From Muribaculaceae bacterium (GTDB taxonomy: Bacteria; Bacteroidota; Bacteroidia; Bacteroidales; Muribaculaceae), in assembly GCA_029060285.1 (NCBI GenBank), contig JAIDUH010000074.1:1-34236 (forward strand): a stretch of 34,236 nucleotides of DNA. The letters are read 5' to 3'. Made by a program: the position numbers and the translations under genes. Position 1 is the stretch's first letter. Every line of letters starts with the position of its first letter. The notes beneath the pieces are model-generated. The model was not told the origin of the DNA. It searched no databases and saw only the letters and a program-made list of their open reading frames with translations. Shown here piece by piece: positions 22,921 through 31,113 of the stretch.

Positions 22921-25290
22921 TCAAATTATATTGAATTGTGCGAACCTTAGATAAAGTTTCTTCTCTCCAGCCTGTGTGAATCTGACAGTTATCACCCCCT
23001 CTCCCATTACGAAATCGAGTTTAGTGACAACCCCTTCGCCGAGCTTAGAATGCACTATGCGGGTGCCGACAGGAACTTCTTCAGGATTATGGGTACCCGG
23101 AGTTTTTCTTTTCAGATCGCCGGGCTTACTGATGATGCCGGCCGCCGAAGAGTCAGAATGCCCGGATGCATTTCTACCATAAGAATTAGACCGAGGAGTG
23201 TCATAAGTGGATGCGAAAGACTTCTTACCTACGGAACGATATGAATTATAGCGTTCCAATGGGTTTACAAAGGAGGAAGTGTGTCCGGAAGTGTCGGAGA
23301 GATCCGAAGATGTCTCCAGCTGAACATATTTCTTGCCTATTTCAGAAAGGAAGCGTGATGGACGAGTCTGTACTGTCTGTCCATTGCGAAACCTTGTCTT
23401 TGCATAAGTCAAGGCGCAAGTTTCCTTTGCACGAGTCATAGCCACATACAGTAGCCTTCTCTCCTCTTCCACTTCATCGGTAGAATTCATTGACATTGCT
23501 GAAGGAAGCAGTTCTTCTTCTACTCCGACCACAAACACATGTTTGAATTCAAGGCCTTTGGCAGCATGGCAAGTCATGAGCGTCACCTTCTCATCAGACG
23601 TTTCGTCTGATGAATCCTGATCAGTAGCGAGCATAACGTCGGAGAGGAATTCTTGCATGCCTGTGCGCTGATCTCCCTCTTCCTGCCGAGAATCTACAAA
23701 ATCCTTGAGGCCGGCAAGCAACTCCTTGAGGTTTTCTTGCTTGCTTATAGATTCAGGAGTATTATCATGATTCAATACTGTAAGTATACCGCTTCGGTTG
23801 AACACGAGTTGCCCGAGGGAATAAGCATCAGAGCCCTTGGCATTATCATCAACAAATTCCTGCGCCATGTCCCTGAAGGCAGCCAGTTTTTTCAGAGTGC
23901 CGGCATTGACCGAAACTCCTTTTGCAAGAGGATCCTGAAGCACCTGCCATATGCTGACGTTGGCAGCAGTGGCAGCGTCCGAGAGTTTCTTCATGGTGGT
24001 GTCTCCAATTCCCCTTGCCGGATAATTTATGATTCGGCGCAAAGCCTCATCATCATCAGGATTGATGGCAAGACGGAAATAGCAAACGGCATCCTTGATC
24101 TCCTTACGCTGATAAAAAGACAGACCTCCATAAATCCTATAAGCAATATTGCGCTTACGAAGGGATTCCTCAAGTGCGCGGCTCTGGGCATTGGTGCGAT
24201 ACAGCACAGCATAATCTTCATATGAATCATGACAGCTTAGCCTGGATTTTGCTATCATATTAGCCACAAGGTATGCCTCTTCAATGTCAGAATAGGTAGA
24301 AAGGATCTTGACCCGTTCACCCTCATCATTCTCGCTATAGACATGCTTCTTCATCTGCCGGGTATTCTTGTCGATAAGGCTACCCGCAGCATTAATTATA
24401 TTCTGTGTTGACCTGTAGTTTCTTTCAAGCTTAAATATTTTCAAGTCAGGATAACGCCTCTCCATATTGAGTATATTCGCTATGTTGGCACCTCGAAACG
24501 AGTAGATGCTCTGCGCATCGTCGCCGACAACACATAGTTTTTTGTGAAGGGCTGCCAGCTGGGAGATGATAAGATGCTGTGCAAAATTCGTGTCTTGATA
24601 CTCGTCGACGAGAATATATCGGAAAAACTCCTGATAATGTCTCCTTATATCAGGAAAATCTCTTAACAATATGTTCATATAGACGAGGATGTCATCGAAA
24701 TCCATCGCATCCGCCCTTTTGCAACGCTCACAATATGCTTTGAAGATTTGTCCCGTCAGCGGACGTTTTGCCTTTTTGTCGGCATTGTAATTGTCTGAGT
24801 CCTGCATATATTGGTCCGGATCAATCAGAGCATTCTTTGCATTGGATATTATAGAGTGAATAGCGGCAGGCTTATAGGTCTTCTCATCAAGCTGCATATC
24901 CTTGATGATGCTTTTAAGCAAGGATCTGGAGTCAGATGTGTCATATATGGTAAACGATTGTTTAAAACCTATTTCCTCGGCGTGTTGCCTCAAGATCCTT
25001 AAAAACACAGAATGGAAAGTACCCATCTTGAGCCGTGAAGCAACTCTCTCTCCTACCGCCTCTGTGATTCGCTCTTTCATCTCCCGGGCAGCCTTATTGG
25101 TAAAGGTAAGCGCCAGGATACGCCAAGGTTCGTAGCCGGACCTTATAAGATCTACAATCTTATAGGTCAGGACACGTGTCTTGCCAGACCCCGCCCCGGC
25201 TATAACCAAAGAAGGTCCGTCTTTATATACGACAGCATCACGCTGCTGCTCATTGAGAAGATCAAGATAATTATAGTTAATTTCAGACAT
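22921..25290 (-). CDS. PcrA/UvrD-family superfamily 1 DNA helicase
   Basis: This 789-residue helicase unwinds DNA 3' to 5' in repair and in clearing transcription conflicts. Motifs in order: Q motif LNEQQRDAVV, Walker A AGAGSGKTR (about 31-39), VDEYQDTN, GDDAQSIYSFRGA, LERNYRST, HAAKGLEFKHVFVVG and the VAMTRAKE end motif. The C-terminal 60 residues, RIVHSKLGEGVVTKL and beyond, form a Tudor-like RNA polymerase-contact domain of the PcrA type. A Ser-rich linker separates it. A small hairpin (25305-25322) lies just upstream. It is downstream of the HsdR_N-like nuclease gene. Confidence 0.95.
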   Translation of the reverse strand: MSEINYNYLDLLNEQQRDAVVYKDGPSLVIAGAGSGKTRVLTYKIVDLIRSGYEPWRILALTFTNKAAREMKERITEAVGERVASRLKMGTFHSVFLRILRQHAEEIGFKQSFTIYDTSDSRSLLKSIIKDMQLDEKTYKPAAIHSIISNAKNALIDPDQYMQDSDNYNADKKAKRPLTGQIFKAYCERCKRADAMDFDDILVYMNILLRDFPDIRRHYQEFFRYILVDEYQDTNFAQHLIISQLAALHKKLCVVGDDAQSIYSFRGANIANILNMERRYPDLKIFKLERNYRSTQNIINAAGSLIDKNTRQMKKHVYSENDEGERVKILSTYSDIEEAYLVANMIAKSRLSCHDSYEDYAVLYRTNAQSRALEESLRKRNIAYRIYGGLSFYQRKEIKDAVCYFRLAINPDDDEALRRIINYPARGIGDTTMKKLSDAATAANVSIWQVLQDPLAKGVSVNAGTLKKLAAFRDMAQEFVDDNAKGSDAYSLGQLVFNRSGILTVLNHDNTPESISKQENLKELLAGLKDFVDSRQEEGDQRTGMQEFLSDVMLATDQDSSDETSDEKVTLMTCHAAKGLEFKHVFVVGVEEELLPSAMSMNSTDEVEEERRLLYVAMTRAKETCALTYAKTRFRNGQTVQTRPSRFLSEIGKKYVQLETSSDLSDTSGHTSSFVNPLERYNSYRSVGKKSFASTYDTPRSNSYGRNASGHSDSSAAGIISKPGDLKRKTPGTHNPEEVPVGTRIVHSKLGEGVVTKLDFVMGEGVITVRFTQAGEKKLYLRFAQFNII

Positions 25291-25304
25291 AAATCATTGC
25301 TGTT

Positions 25305-25322
25305 CCACTTCAGAGGAAGTGG
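25305..25322 (-). promoter_or_regulatory. Small hairpin before pcrA
   Basis: CCACTTC (25305-25311) and GAAGTGG (25316-25322) form a 7-bp stem with a 4-base loop between the HsdR_N-like gene and the helicase. No T-run follows, so attenuation is only a possibility. Confidence 0.35.
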
Positions 25323-25335
25323 CTATGGGTTAATT

Positions 25336-25797
25336 TCACAAGCTTGGAGTCCAGACTGGAATCTCAGGCAGGAAAGCATAGGAGTCATTGTCATAGTCCA
25401 TCTCACAACAGAAATGCCTCATTCCATTGCTGACGATTAAGTAACGGGAACGAAGCACCATATTGTATCGGGCAACCTGGTCGAACACACCTTGCGTGAT
25501 TGCAACGGTCGGGGCCTTATATTCTACCACTACTGAAGGAGAGCCGTCGCTTCTGAACACGACAGTATCGCAACGACGGCGTGTATCATTAAGTTTCAAA
25601 GACACTTCATTGCGCATAAGAGAAGCCGGATAACCGAACTTGTCGGTCATCCAGGCAATAAAATGTTGTCTTACGTATTCTTCCGGTGTCAAAGCCACAT
25701 ATTTTTTTCGCAGCGGGTCAAACACCTTGAGAATCTTTCCGTCCATTCGTAGCCTTAAATCTACCAAAGGAAGGTTAAGGGGTGGCTGTTCTGTCAC
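25336..25797 (-). CDS. Stand-alone HsdR N-terminal-like nuclease domain protein
   Basis: This 153-residue protein matches the HSDR_N_2 type, the nuclease domain found at the start of type I restriction subunits, here alone without helicase. The PD-(D/E)xK core is visible: Asp77 in RRCDTVVF and Glu92-Tyr-Lys94 in VVVEYKAP. The start is a GTG directly abutting the stop of the S1/P1 nuclease gene. Such short proteins are common in Bacteroidota near holA and are not restriction enzymes; their substrate is unknown. No methylase or specificity gene is nearby. Confidence 0.85.
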   Translation of the reverse strand: MTEQPPLNLPLVDLRLRMDGKILKVFDPLRKKYVALTPEEYVRQHFIAWMTDKFGYPASLMRNEVSLKLNDTRRRCDTVVFRSDGSPSVVVEYKAPTVAITQGVFDQVARYNMVLRSRYLIVSNGMRHFCCEMDYDNDSYAFLPEIPVWTPSL

Positions 25798-26589
25798 TTA
25801 CTTATAATGAGGGTCAAAAAGAGTATTCAGAAGATGGGCAAGACGAAGGCCACCCTTGAGAAGTTGCTGTTCGATCACCGGAGTCCATTCAGCGATATAG
25901 TCATAACTGATGTTGGTGCCTTCCGGGGTCTTCTCGTAGATTTGAGTGGCATAAGCAAAAGTTTCCTTACCCCAATCATCAGGATCTGTCGAGGCAAGAA
26001 TCATGGCCTCTTCATTTTTAGAAGCGCGGTCTATCTGGTCTTGCCATTCGGTATAGGTCCAGTTATGGGCTGATTCCACCACACTGCTGTCCCAAATGCC
26101 ATGGAGATTCCTGTCGCTGTTGAAATACTTAACCTTGACGCTGTTGCCCCCACGGTCGGAAAGATGTCCCATGTGCATAGGCTGATGGATGTCACCTAAG
26201 AAATGGACGAGAAGCTTAAGCGCAAGCTGCTTTTCCTCAATGCTTGACTTTGGATCTTCAAGCACCGCATACTGGGCTTTGATGGCTGTTGTGACATCTC
26301 CATTCTCATTGCGAGGGAATTTATCGTAGTCATGCCCTGCATCTATATTACGATAATGCCAAGTCTTAGTGTAGTCATATTGTGGAGTGTGGCAAGCGTT
26401 GTCAGCCCAGTTTGCCCAATATACTATCGACTTGCCGCCCAAGATTGAGTCGCAAGCAGCTTTTGCAGCCGGAGTAAGATGCTTTTCTGCGATAAAAGCA
26501 GTGACGTCATGTCCTTTCTGACCCCAGCCGAAAGCTGTAGCCGACATAGAAAGCATGAGCCCGAATGATACGATTGATTTGGCGTTCAT
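25798..26589 (-). CDS. Secreted S1/P1-type zinc nuclease
   Basis: This 263-residue enzyme belongs to the zinc-dependent S1/P1 family that cuts single-stranded nucleic acids and 3' nucleotides. A signal peptide ends near Gly21, leaving Trp22 as the mature N-terminus, which in this family is itself a zinc ligand. Other ligands appear as His27, Asp63, His78, His129, Asp133, His139 and the NLHGIWD block. The product is exported and probably helps to scavenge nucleotides. It begins an operon with the HsdR_N-like gene and possibly pcrA. Confidence 0.94.
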   Translation of the reverse strand: MNAKSIVSFGLMLSMSATAFGWGQKGHDVTAFIAEKHLTPAAKAACDSILGGKSIVYWANWADNACHTPQYDYTKTWHYRNIDAGHDYDKFPRNENGDVTTAIKAQYAVLEDPKSSIEEKQLALKLLVHFLGDIHQPMHMGHLSDRGGNSVKVKYFNSDRNLHGIWDSSVVESAHNWTYTEWQDQIDRASKNEEAMILASTDPDDWGKETFAYATQIYEKTPEGTNISYDYIAEWTPVIEQQLLKGGLRLAHLLNTLFDPHYK

Positions 26590-26613
26590 ATTTTTATCTA
26601 TTGTTTTTATTCA

Positions 26614-26645
26614 CAAAATTATTAAAAAAAACTTGAAAATCCAAC
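26614..26645 (-). promoter_or_regulatory. Promoter of the S1/P1 nuclease operon
   Basis: On the minus strand, GTTG (26645-26642) and TAATTTTG (26621-26614) are 20 bases apart. The -33 box has one mismatch. Predicted start is near 26607. Confidence 0.65.
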
Positions 26646-26731
26646 TTTCCTAAGATAAAAATTTATTATTTTCGCACCAACAGGGGGATTCAATTGTTAT
26701 AGTATCATAATAAATCTTTAAATATAATATT

Positions 26732-27295
26732 ATGAAAAGCAAGAATTTGACTTATACAGGTATTGTGACCCTTATATTGGGCATAGCCTTGCTGTTTATG
26801 CAGGCTACCGCAATCAATATTGTGGTGATGGTAGTGGGCGGAGCATTCCTCCTGTCAGCGTTAATAGATTTGATAGTCGTATTCCGCAGCAAAGCTACTT
26901 TGGAAGTGAACGGCGAGAAGAAATCAGGCACATCCATTTCTATAATATCCACGCTGACAGCTGTTGCGACAGGGGCCTTGGGACTTTGGATGCTACTTAG
27001 TCCGGCAAGTTTCAGTTCACTGCTCGTGTATGTTTTTGCAGCGATAATACTCTTGGCAGGTCTTTACCACATCAGCATGCTCGGGTTTGGATTCCGCAAT
27101 GCAAGATTCCCATTTGCCTTTTACATCCTACCTATTCTGCTTGTAGCTACGGGAGTCGTGATATTTGTACTCGGGCCGGTGAAAATGATGAATGCAATCG
27201 TTCTCGTCACGGGTATAGCCTTGATCGTATATGCAGTCTGCAACTTCCTTGAAGCTGCAGGAGAATCAAGCTATGCAAGAATTGAAAACAAGTGA
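26732..27295 (+). CDS. DUF308 (HdeD-like) membrane protein
   Basis: This 187-residue protein has about six hydrophobic helices in three pairs, the repeat layout of the DUF308/HdeD family. HdeD of E. coli is linked to acid resistance at high density, but the function here is unknown. Visible helices include residues 9-25, 29-48, 70-90, 96-115, 125-145 and 150-170. It is divergent from the S1/P1 nuclease gene and converges on the epimerase-like gene with one base between stops. A partial -7 box (TATTTTCG at 26667-26674) is upstream. Confidence 0.85.
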   Translation: MKSKNLTYTGIVTLILGIALLFMQATAINIVVMVVGGAFLLSALIDLIVVFRSKATLEVNGEKKSGTSISIISTLTAVATGALGLWMLLSPASFSSLLVYVFAAIILLAGLYHISMLGFGFRNARFPFAFYILPILLVATGVVIFVLGPVKMMNAIVLVTGIALIVYAVCNFLEAAGESSYARIENK

Positions 27296-27296
27296 T

Positions 27297-28583
27297 CTAT
27301 TTCATAACTCTTGACTTCAGGCAGCTCGGGCATCCGTGTCCGGCTGCCTTTGTTCGTATTTTCATTGTATACTCGTGTCCGCAGACATCACATCTATAAG
27401 TCTTGAAAGCATTTTGATCATCATCGGAGATGTCGGCATCCATATTTTTCACACCCGGATTGACATCGGAAGGGCGGGAAACGTCAATACCTTGCCAGTC
27501 AGGAATAGCCTCCCAGGCCTCACGACCGCCCCAAGAAGCTTGAATGCGATCTGTCACGTCGTTAGCTATCCACCACATAGGTCCAAGTTTGGGAGTTTTT
27601 GCCACTTTACCCATAAACATTTTGAGAGCAAATGAAGGAGCGACAGGCGCAAGGGAGAAGTACCAAGGCAGCTCTCTCTTCATTTGCTTGAAGTATTCCT
27701 TTGGAGTGACACCACTTCTGAAATGAAGAATATCATCCAATTCATCAGAATCAGAAAACCAAAAACCATGGAAATTTCCGGTTGCAAACCAATTCGCATT
27801 GAAGATTTTTTCAGGAGGAGGACATCCCATTCCTTTCAGCAATTCGCATTCAAACTCATAGTTTGTCATTCGATAAGCTGCTCCCCCACCTATATTATAG
27901 CATTTATTCCAAAAGGAATCTGGCACATCATCATGACATACCCTTTCAAGAAGCCTTCCGGAATCATCAGCAGTCACCCATTCCAAAACCCCACGAATCG
28001 GCACATGGAAGGCGATAGGGTCAGAAGCATTCATCAATAGTCCACTGTGGAGTATTCCGGTTTGACGCAGTGAAACCCACCATTTGAGGTCGGAATCGAG
28101 GAGCAGGCGTTCAGCCATTGTCTTTGAATATGCGTATGCGTCGAAGTAAGCCGGAGTAAGCGGATCGCCACATTGTCCCCAATGATCGGGAACGGCACGG
28201 TTGCCATATTGAGAAACAGACCCAATATAGACCACCTTGACTTCATCTTTCCTTCGCAGGGCTGCATCAATGATATTTTGCATGGCGCCTATATTGGTCA
28301 TGACTGTCTTTTCCGGATACCAGTCAGCTGACGGGGACACCATACCCCCGACGTGCAAGACGATGTCAGCTTTATCCACACCTTGCTTCACAGCTTCTTT
28401 GTCAAGCAGGTCGCCCCAAATCACCTTAACACCTTTCTTGATATATGGAGACAGTTTCTTCCTGTTTTTTTTACTATCTCTGGCAAGAACAGTCACATCA
28501 TATTTTCCAGGAACATCGGTCAGTTCTTTAAGACCTTTGGATCCCATCACGCCGGTGGCACCGGTAAGAAATATCTTTTTCAT
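27297..28583 (-). CDS. NAD-dependent epimerase/dehydratase-like protein with zinc ribbon tail
   Basis: Residues 1-340 form an extended short-chain dehydrogenase of the epimerase type: Rossmann motif GATGVMG (8-14), Ser around GSVSQYG (121-127), and the YxxxK pair Tyr150/Lys154. It probably acts on a nucleotide sugar or steroid-like substrate; which one cannot be told. Residues about 391-428 add a zinc ribbon with Cys398, Cys401, Cys418 and Cys421, joined through an acidic linker. That fusion is unusual for the family. It stands alone with its own promoter. Confidence 0.85.
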   Translation of the reverse strand: MKKIFLTGATGVMGSKGLKELTDVPGKYDVTVLARDSKKNRKKLSPYIKKGVKVIWGDLLDKEAVKQGVDKADIVLHVGGMVSPSADWYPEKTVMTNIGAMQNIIDAALRRKDEVKVVYIGSVSQYGNRAVPDHWGQCGDPLTPAYFDAYAYSKTMAERLLLDSDLKWWVSLRQTGILHSGLLMNASDPIAFHVPIRGVLEWVTADDSGRLLERVCHDDVPDSFWNKCYNIGGGAAYRMTNYEFECELLKGMGCPPPEKIFNANWFATGNFHGFWFSDSDELDDILHFRSGVTPKEYFKQMKRELPWYFSLAPVAPSFALKMFMGKVAKTPKLGPMWWIANDVTDRIQASWGGREAWEAIPDWQGIDVSRPSDVNPGVKNMDADISDDDQNAFKTYRCDVCGHEYTMKIRTKAAGHGCPSCLKSRVMK

Positions 28584-28584
28584 T

Positions 28585-28612
28585 TATCTTTGCACTTTTA
28601 TCTGCAAAGATA
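28585..28612 (-). promoter_or_regulatory. Palindromic promoter of the epimerase-like gene
   Basis: On the minus strand the -7 box TATCTTTG (28612-28605) lies 20 bases from GTTG (28636-28633). Arms TATCTTTGCA (28585-28594) and TGCAAAGATA (28603-28612) form a perfect 10-bp inverted repeat across the predicted start. Confidence 0.6.
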
Positions 28613-28740
28613 ATTAAAAAATCCTTTATTGACAACAAAAATGGAAGATTAAAATTGACTGGACATATGAAGTTGTTTCGACTTATTTACGAATATAAAA
28701 AATTTCAAAATAATCTGAAGGGTCAATTCTTTTTATCAAG
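28613..28740. other. AT-rich intergenic stretch, no gene seen
   Basis: Start of a 507-base gap between the epimerase-like gene and the WGDG protein gene. I see no plausible gene, RNA or terminator here; the rest of the gap holds the repeat block and the promoter listed separately. Confidence 0.5.
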
Positions 28741-28871
28741 CTTCCGCTATCTTTACGGCATCTTCCGCTTCATTCATCAGTCACTATGCTCGCATCGCTC
28801 CTTCTTCATGAAGCGAAATATGCTCGCAAAGCTGACGAAATCTTAATAAAAAAATAAGTCAAAACAACTTC
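28741..28871 (+). repeat. Composite repeat block with dispersed 40-bp element, copy 2
   Basis: The right part (28832-28871) matches window positions 1-39. The left part has CTTCCGCT twice (28741, 28762), ATGCTCGCA twice (28786, 28820), the inverted pair CGCTTCAT (28766-28773) and ATGAAGCG (28808-28815), and palindrome CTTCATGAAG. Nature unknown. Confidence 0.5.
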
Positions 28872-28901
28872 TATAAAGAGAAAACTAATCATGAAAAATT
28901 C

Positions 28902-28933
28902 TTTGCGAGAACAAACAAAAATGATTATCTTTG
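28902..28933 (+). promoter_or_regulatory. Promoter of the WGDG/leucine-rich protein gene
   Basis: TTTG (28902-28905) and TATCTTTG (28926-28933) are separated by exactly 20 bases. The predicted start is near 28940, giving a leader of about 150 bases. Confidence 0.78.
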
Positions 28934-29090
28934 CAGTAAACTTCAAAGAAGAGGTTCAAATTTCAGAAGATTGAATAGAGCCAAGGAGATGAGTTTTAAT
29001 GCATTGAGCAACATAGTATAGCGGGTTTGAGGAGTTCAAAAGAAAAGATGATCCATTTTATGGAAATGTTTTAACGAGGATTTTAATATT

Positions 29091-29738
29091 TTGGATAAGA
29101 TAATCATACATATTCGTCCTGTGGAATGGACGGAGGGTGAGAGATATGGTCTACAGATCCGAGTTTCGGGAGAGAACCCTGAAGTAAGAATAGACTGGGG
29201 AGACGGTAGTGTAAAATCTTTCTATGGGAATGAAATTGAAGAATATCATACATATCCCAAGAATGAATTTCTTCAATTCAAGGTGGAGGTGACAGTCATA
29301 TCCGGGAAAGTTGAATTCATAGATCCTTGTGGAGGAGAATGCGACATTGATGTAATCGATTTCAGCAATGCTCCTTCCATCAAAGAGATATCGGTTGAGA
29401 ATTGTCAAAACATAACACTGGATAACCCTAATCTTGAAAAACTCTCAGTAAGGATATTTAATGGGAGAGACATAGACCTCAGTAAGTGTCCTAATCTGAG
29501 GCAACTTTCATTTGAGGGTGGAATCGATATGACGGAGATCGATCTTTCCGGCTGTCATAGGCTTGAACGGCTCGACGTGGATGGTTCATGGCAGAATCCG
29601 GATTTTTCGAAGATAGTGATTGCGAATGACGCTCATTTGAAATATGTAAGGTTGTCTTCTGTGAATCTATCAAAAGGAAGTGTGCAGTTTATCCAGAATC
29701 TCATTCACAGGAATAAAGGGGAGATATATTATGCTTAA
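29091..29738 (+). CDS. WGDG-motif and leucine-rich-type protein
   Basis: This 215-residue protein has an N-terminal beta-rich part with the PKD-like motif DWGDGS (Asp35-Ser40). From about residue 85 a degenerate leucine-rich pattern follows, such as IDLSKCPNLRQLSF and IDLSGCHRLERLDV. Bacteroidales use this combination in many surface proteins, yet no signal peptide or lipobox is seen. The start is TTG, with GAGGA 10 bases before it; the frame opens at 29052 without any ATG, so N-terminal truncation is possible. Ligand and role are unknown. It has its own promoter and long leader. Confidence 0.72.
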   Translation: MDKIIIHIRPVEWTEGERYGLQIRVSGENPEVRIDWGDGSVKSFYGNEIEEYHTYPKNEFLQFKVEVTVISGKVEFIDPCGGECDIDVIDFSNAPSIKEISVENCQNITLDNPNLEKLSVRIFNGRDIDLSKCPNLRQLSFEGGIDMTEIDLSGCHRLERLDVDGSWQNPDFSKIVIANDAHLKYVRLSSVNLSKGSVQFIQNLIHRNKGEIYYA

Positions 29739-29857
29739 TATCTTACATCAAAGGAGTCAGAAAGAATTGTGATGAAAGCTATAGTTGGAATTATAAAGTT
29801 ATTATCAAGTTAACAAACAAACAGCTATTAGATCTTTTTTTATTGTAAGAAAATTTA

Positions 29858-29865
29858 TACCTTTG
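29858..29865 (+). promoter_or_regulatory. Candidate -7 box of the 378-residue protein gene
   Basis: TACCTTTG matches TAnnTTTG, 71 bases before the start codon. The -33 position is only a T-run (29835-29840), so the match is partial. Confidence 0.55.
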
Positions 29866-29935
29866 CATCGAGTTATATTGTCGATCTTAAGGCTCATACA
29901 ATGCCATAAGCAATATAAAAAAGAAATTCTAAGAT

Positions 29936-31072
29936 ATGGAAGAATTAGAGATAAAAGAAAACAATGAGAAATTCTGGCTAATGATGACAAAAGAAGGCAC
30001 GTTACCATATTGTCATGAAATGCTCAAGCTGAGTGTGGAGTTTCAGTCTAAGAAGGATCCAGACACCCCTTATGAATTACATCTTAAAACATTAGATAGT
30101 GACATCCAAGCATACATGGATAATGTTGTTCGACACACACATGATAAAACTTGGAATATGATTCTTCCCGAAGAATCACCTTTCCCAAAAGATTTACATG
30201 CATATATTCACGAGTATGGATGCGCTGGAAAGTTTCAACCCAATCATTTAATGTGTAAATTAGCGGCATTAAGGGATGATGAACATAAATTAGTATATGA
30301 ATTCCTAATAGAGTATGATATTTTTGAATCGGATGTTGAGATTTATTTCGGTGTAAAAGCTGTATCTGATAGTTGGATTACTACTCCTCAATTTCAACAA
30401 CTCGTCATAAATCAGTGGAATAAAGTAAAAGAAAAAGGAGCTTACAAACGACATCTCCATAGATTCAAGAATACTAATAATGGCAACAACGGTACCTTTT
30501 GGCCTTTTTGGTGGAGGATGGGAATGGATTGTAAAGAAGAACTCAGTGACGCGATAATGATAATACGCAAATTTTACGATGATTATAAAAAGACACTTGA
30601 ATTAGAAGACTTTGAACCTCCAAAATTTGATAGAATTCAGGAGGAGGTTGAAAACTCCCTTCGCGCATCAAAAGATTATGAAAAGTTGCTTTCATGCATA
30701 AGAGATGATTTCAGTGTCGAAGTGATTGAGTTGTTTGAATCTTTAATAGACCATTGCATAGAAGAAGGAATAGTAAGAAGGAAGAAATCAGAAGAGTTGA
30801 TGTACATATGCCTAAAACCTGCCACAAGAATCGTATGCCTACTAAGGGTTTTCTTTTATACCATGACTTGGATATACTGTAAAGGTAAGGCAGCGGGGTC
30901 AACTCCAGTAACTTGGCTTTCTAAAGTCTTTCTGGATAAGAATGGACGTACGATAAACGATAAAACTTGGCAAAAAACTGAGAACAGTGCCTATTCTGCA
31001 TGGGTAAGCGCAAAGAAGTCCTTGCGTAATTGGTTTCCAGATATAGAAATCAAAGGAGAGAGGAGAAAATAA
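29936..31072 (+). CDS. Uncharacterised 378-residue protein
   Basis: I do not recognise this family. The protein is soluble, helical and slightly acidic, rich in Trp, Phe and Tyr, without signal peptide or clear membrane segment. An aromatic patch lies near FWPFWWRMG (about 184-192). The last third is more basic, with a Trp- and Lys-rich ending (AYSAWVSAKKSLRNWFPDIE) that could bind nucleic acid. It has its own candidate promoter and a palindrome at the stop. Codons are more AT-rich than in the core genes. Mobile-element or accessory origin is plausible but unproven. Confidence 0.72.
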   Translation: MEELEIKENNEKFWLMMTKEGTLPYCHEMLKLSVEFQSKKDPDTPYELHLKTLDSDIQAYMDNVVRHTHDKTWNMILPEESPFPKDLHAYIHEYGCAGKFQPNHLMCKLAALRDDEHKLVYEFLIEYDIFESDVEIYFGVKAVSDSWITTPQFQQLVINQWNKVKEKGAYKRHLHRFKNTNNGNNGTFWPFWWRMGMDCKEELSDAIMIIRKFYDDYKKTLELEDFEPPKFDRIQEEVENSLRASKDYEKLLSCIRDDFSVEVIELFESLIDHCIEEGIVRRKKSEELMYICLKPATRIVCLLRVFFYTMTWIYCKGKAAGSTPVTWLSKVFLDKNGRTINDKTWQKTENSAYSAWVSAKKSLRNWFPDIEIKGERRK

Positions 31073-31084
31073 TAGGTACCTATT
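31071..31084 (+). terminator. Palindrome with T-run after the 378-residue gene
   Basis: AATAGGTACCTATT is a perfect 14-bp palindrome over the stop codon and is followed by TTTT. The stem is short, so it is a weak terminator at best. Confidence 0.4.
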
Positions 31085-31085
31085 T

Positions 31086-31113
31086 TTTGCTTGCTTTATT
31101 CATCGTAATTTTG
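31086..31113 (+). promoter_or_regulatory. Candidate promoter of the yaaW-like gene
   Basis: TTTG (31086-31089) and TAATTTTG (31106-31113) are 16 bases apart, three fewer than usual. The -7 box is perfect. Confidence 0.5.

Noticed and set aside
25336..25797. Type I restriction-modification system
   Set aside because: Only the HsdR_N nuclease domain is present; no helicase fusion, HsdM or HsdS is nearby.
28655..28846. 63-codon plus-strand frame
   Set aside because: It runs through the repeat block, has skewed composition and no promoter or homology that I recognise.
28891..28974. 27-codon frame starting MKNSLREQ
   Set aside because: It contains the full TTTG-N20-TATCTTTG promoter, so it would start upstream of transcription; more likely promoter DNA.
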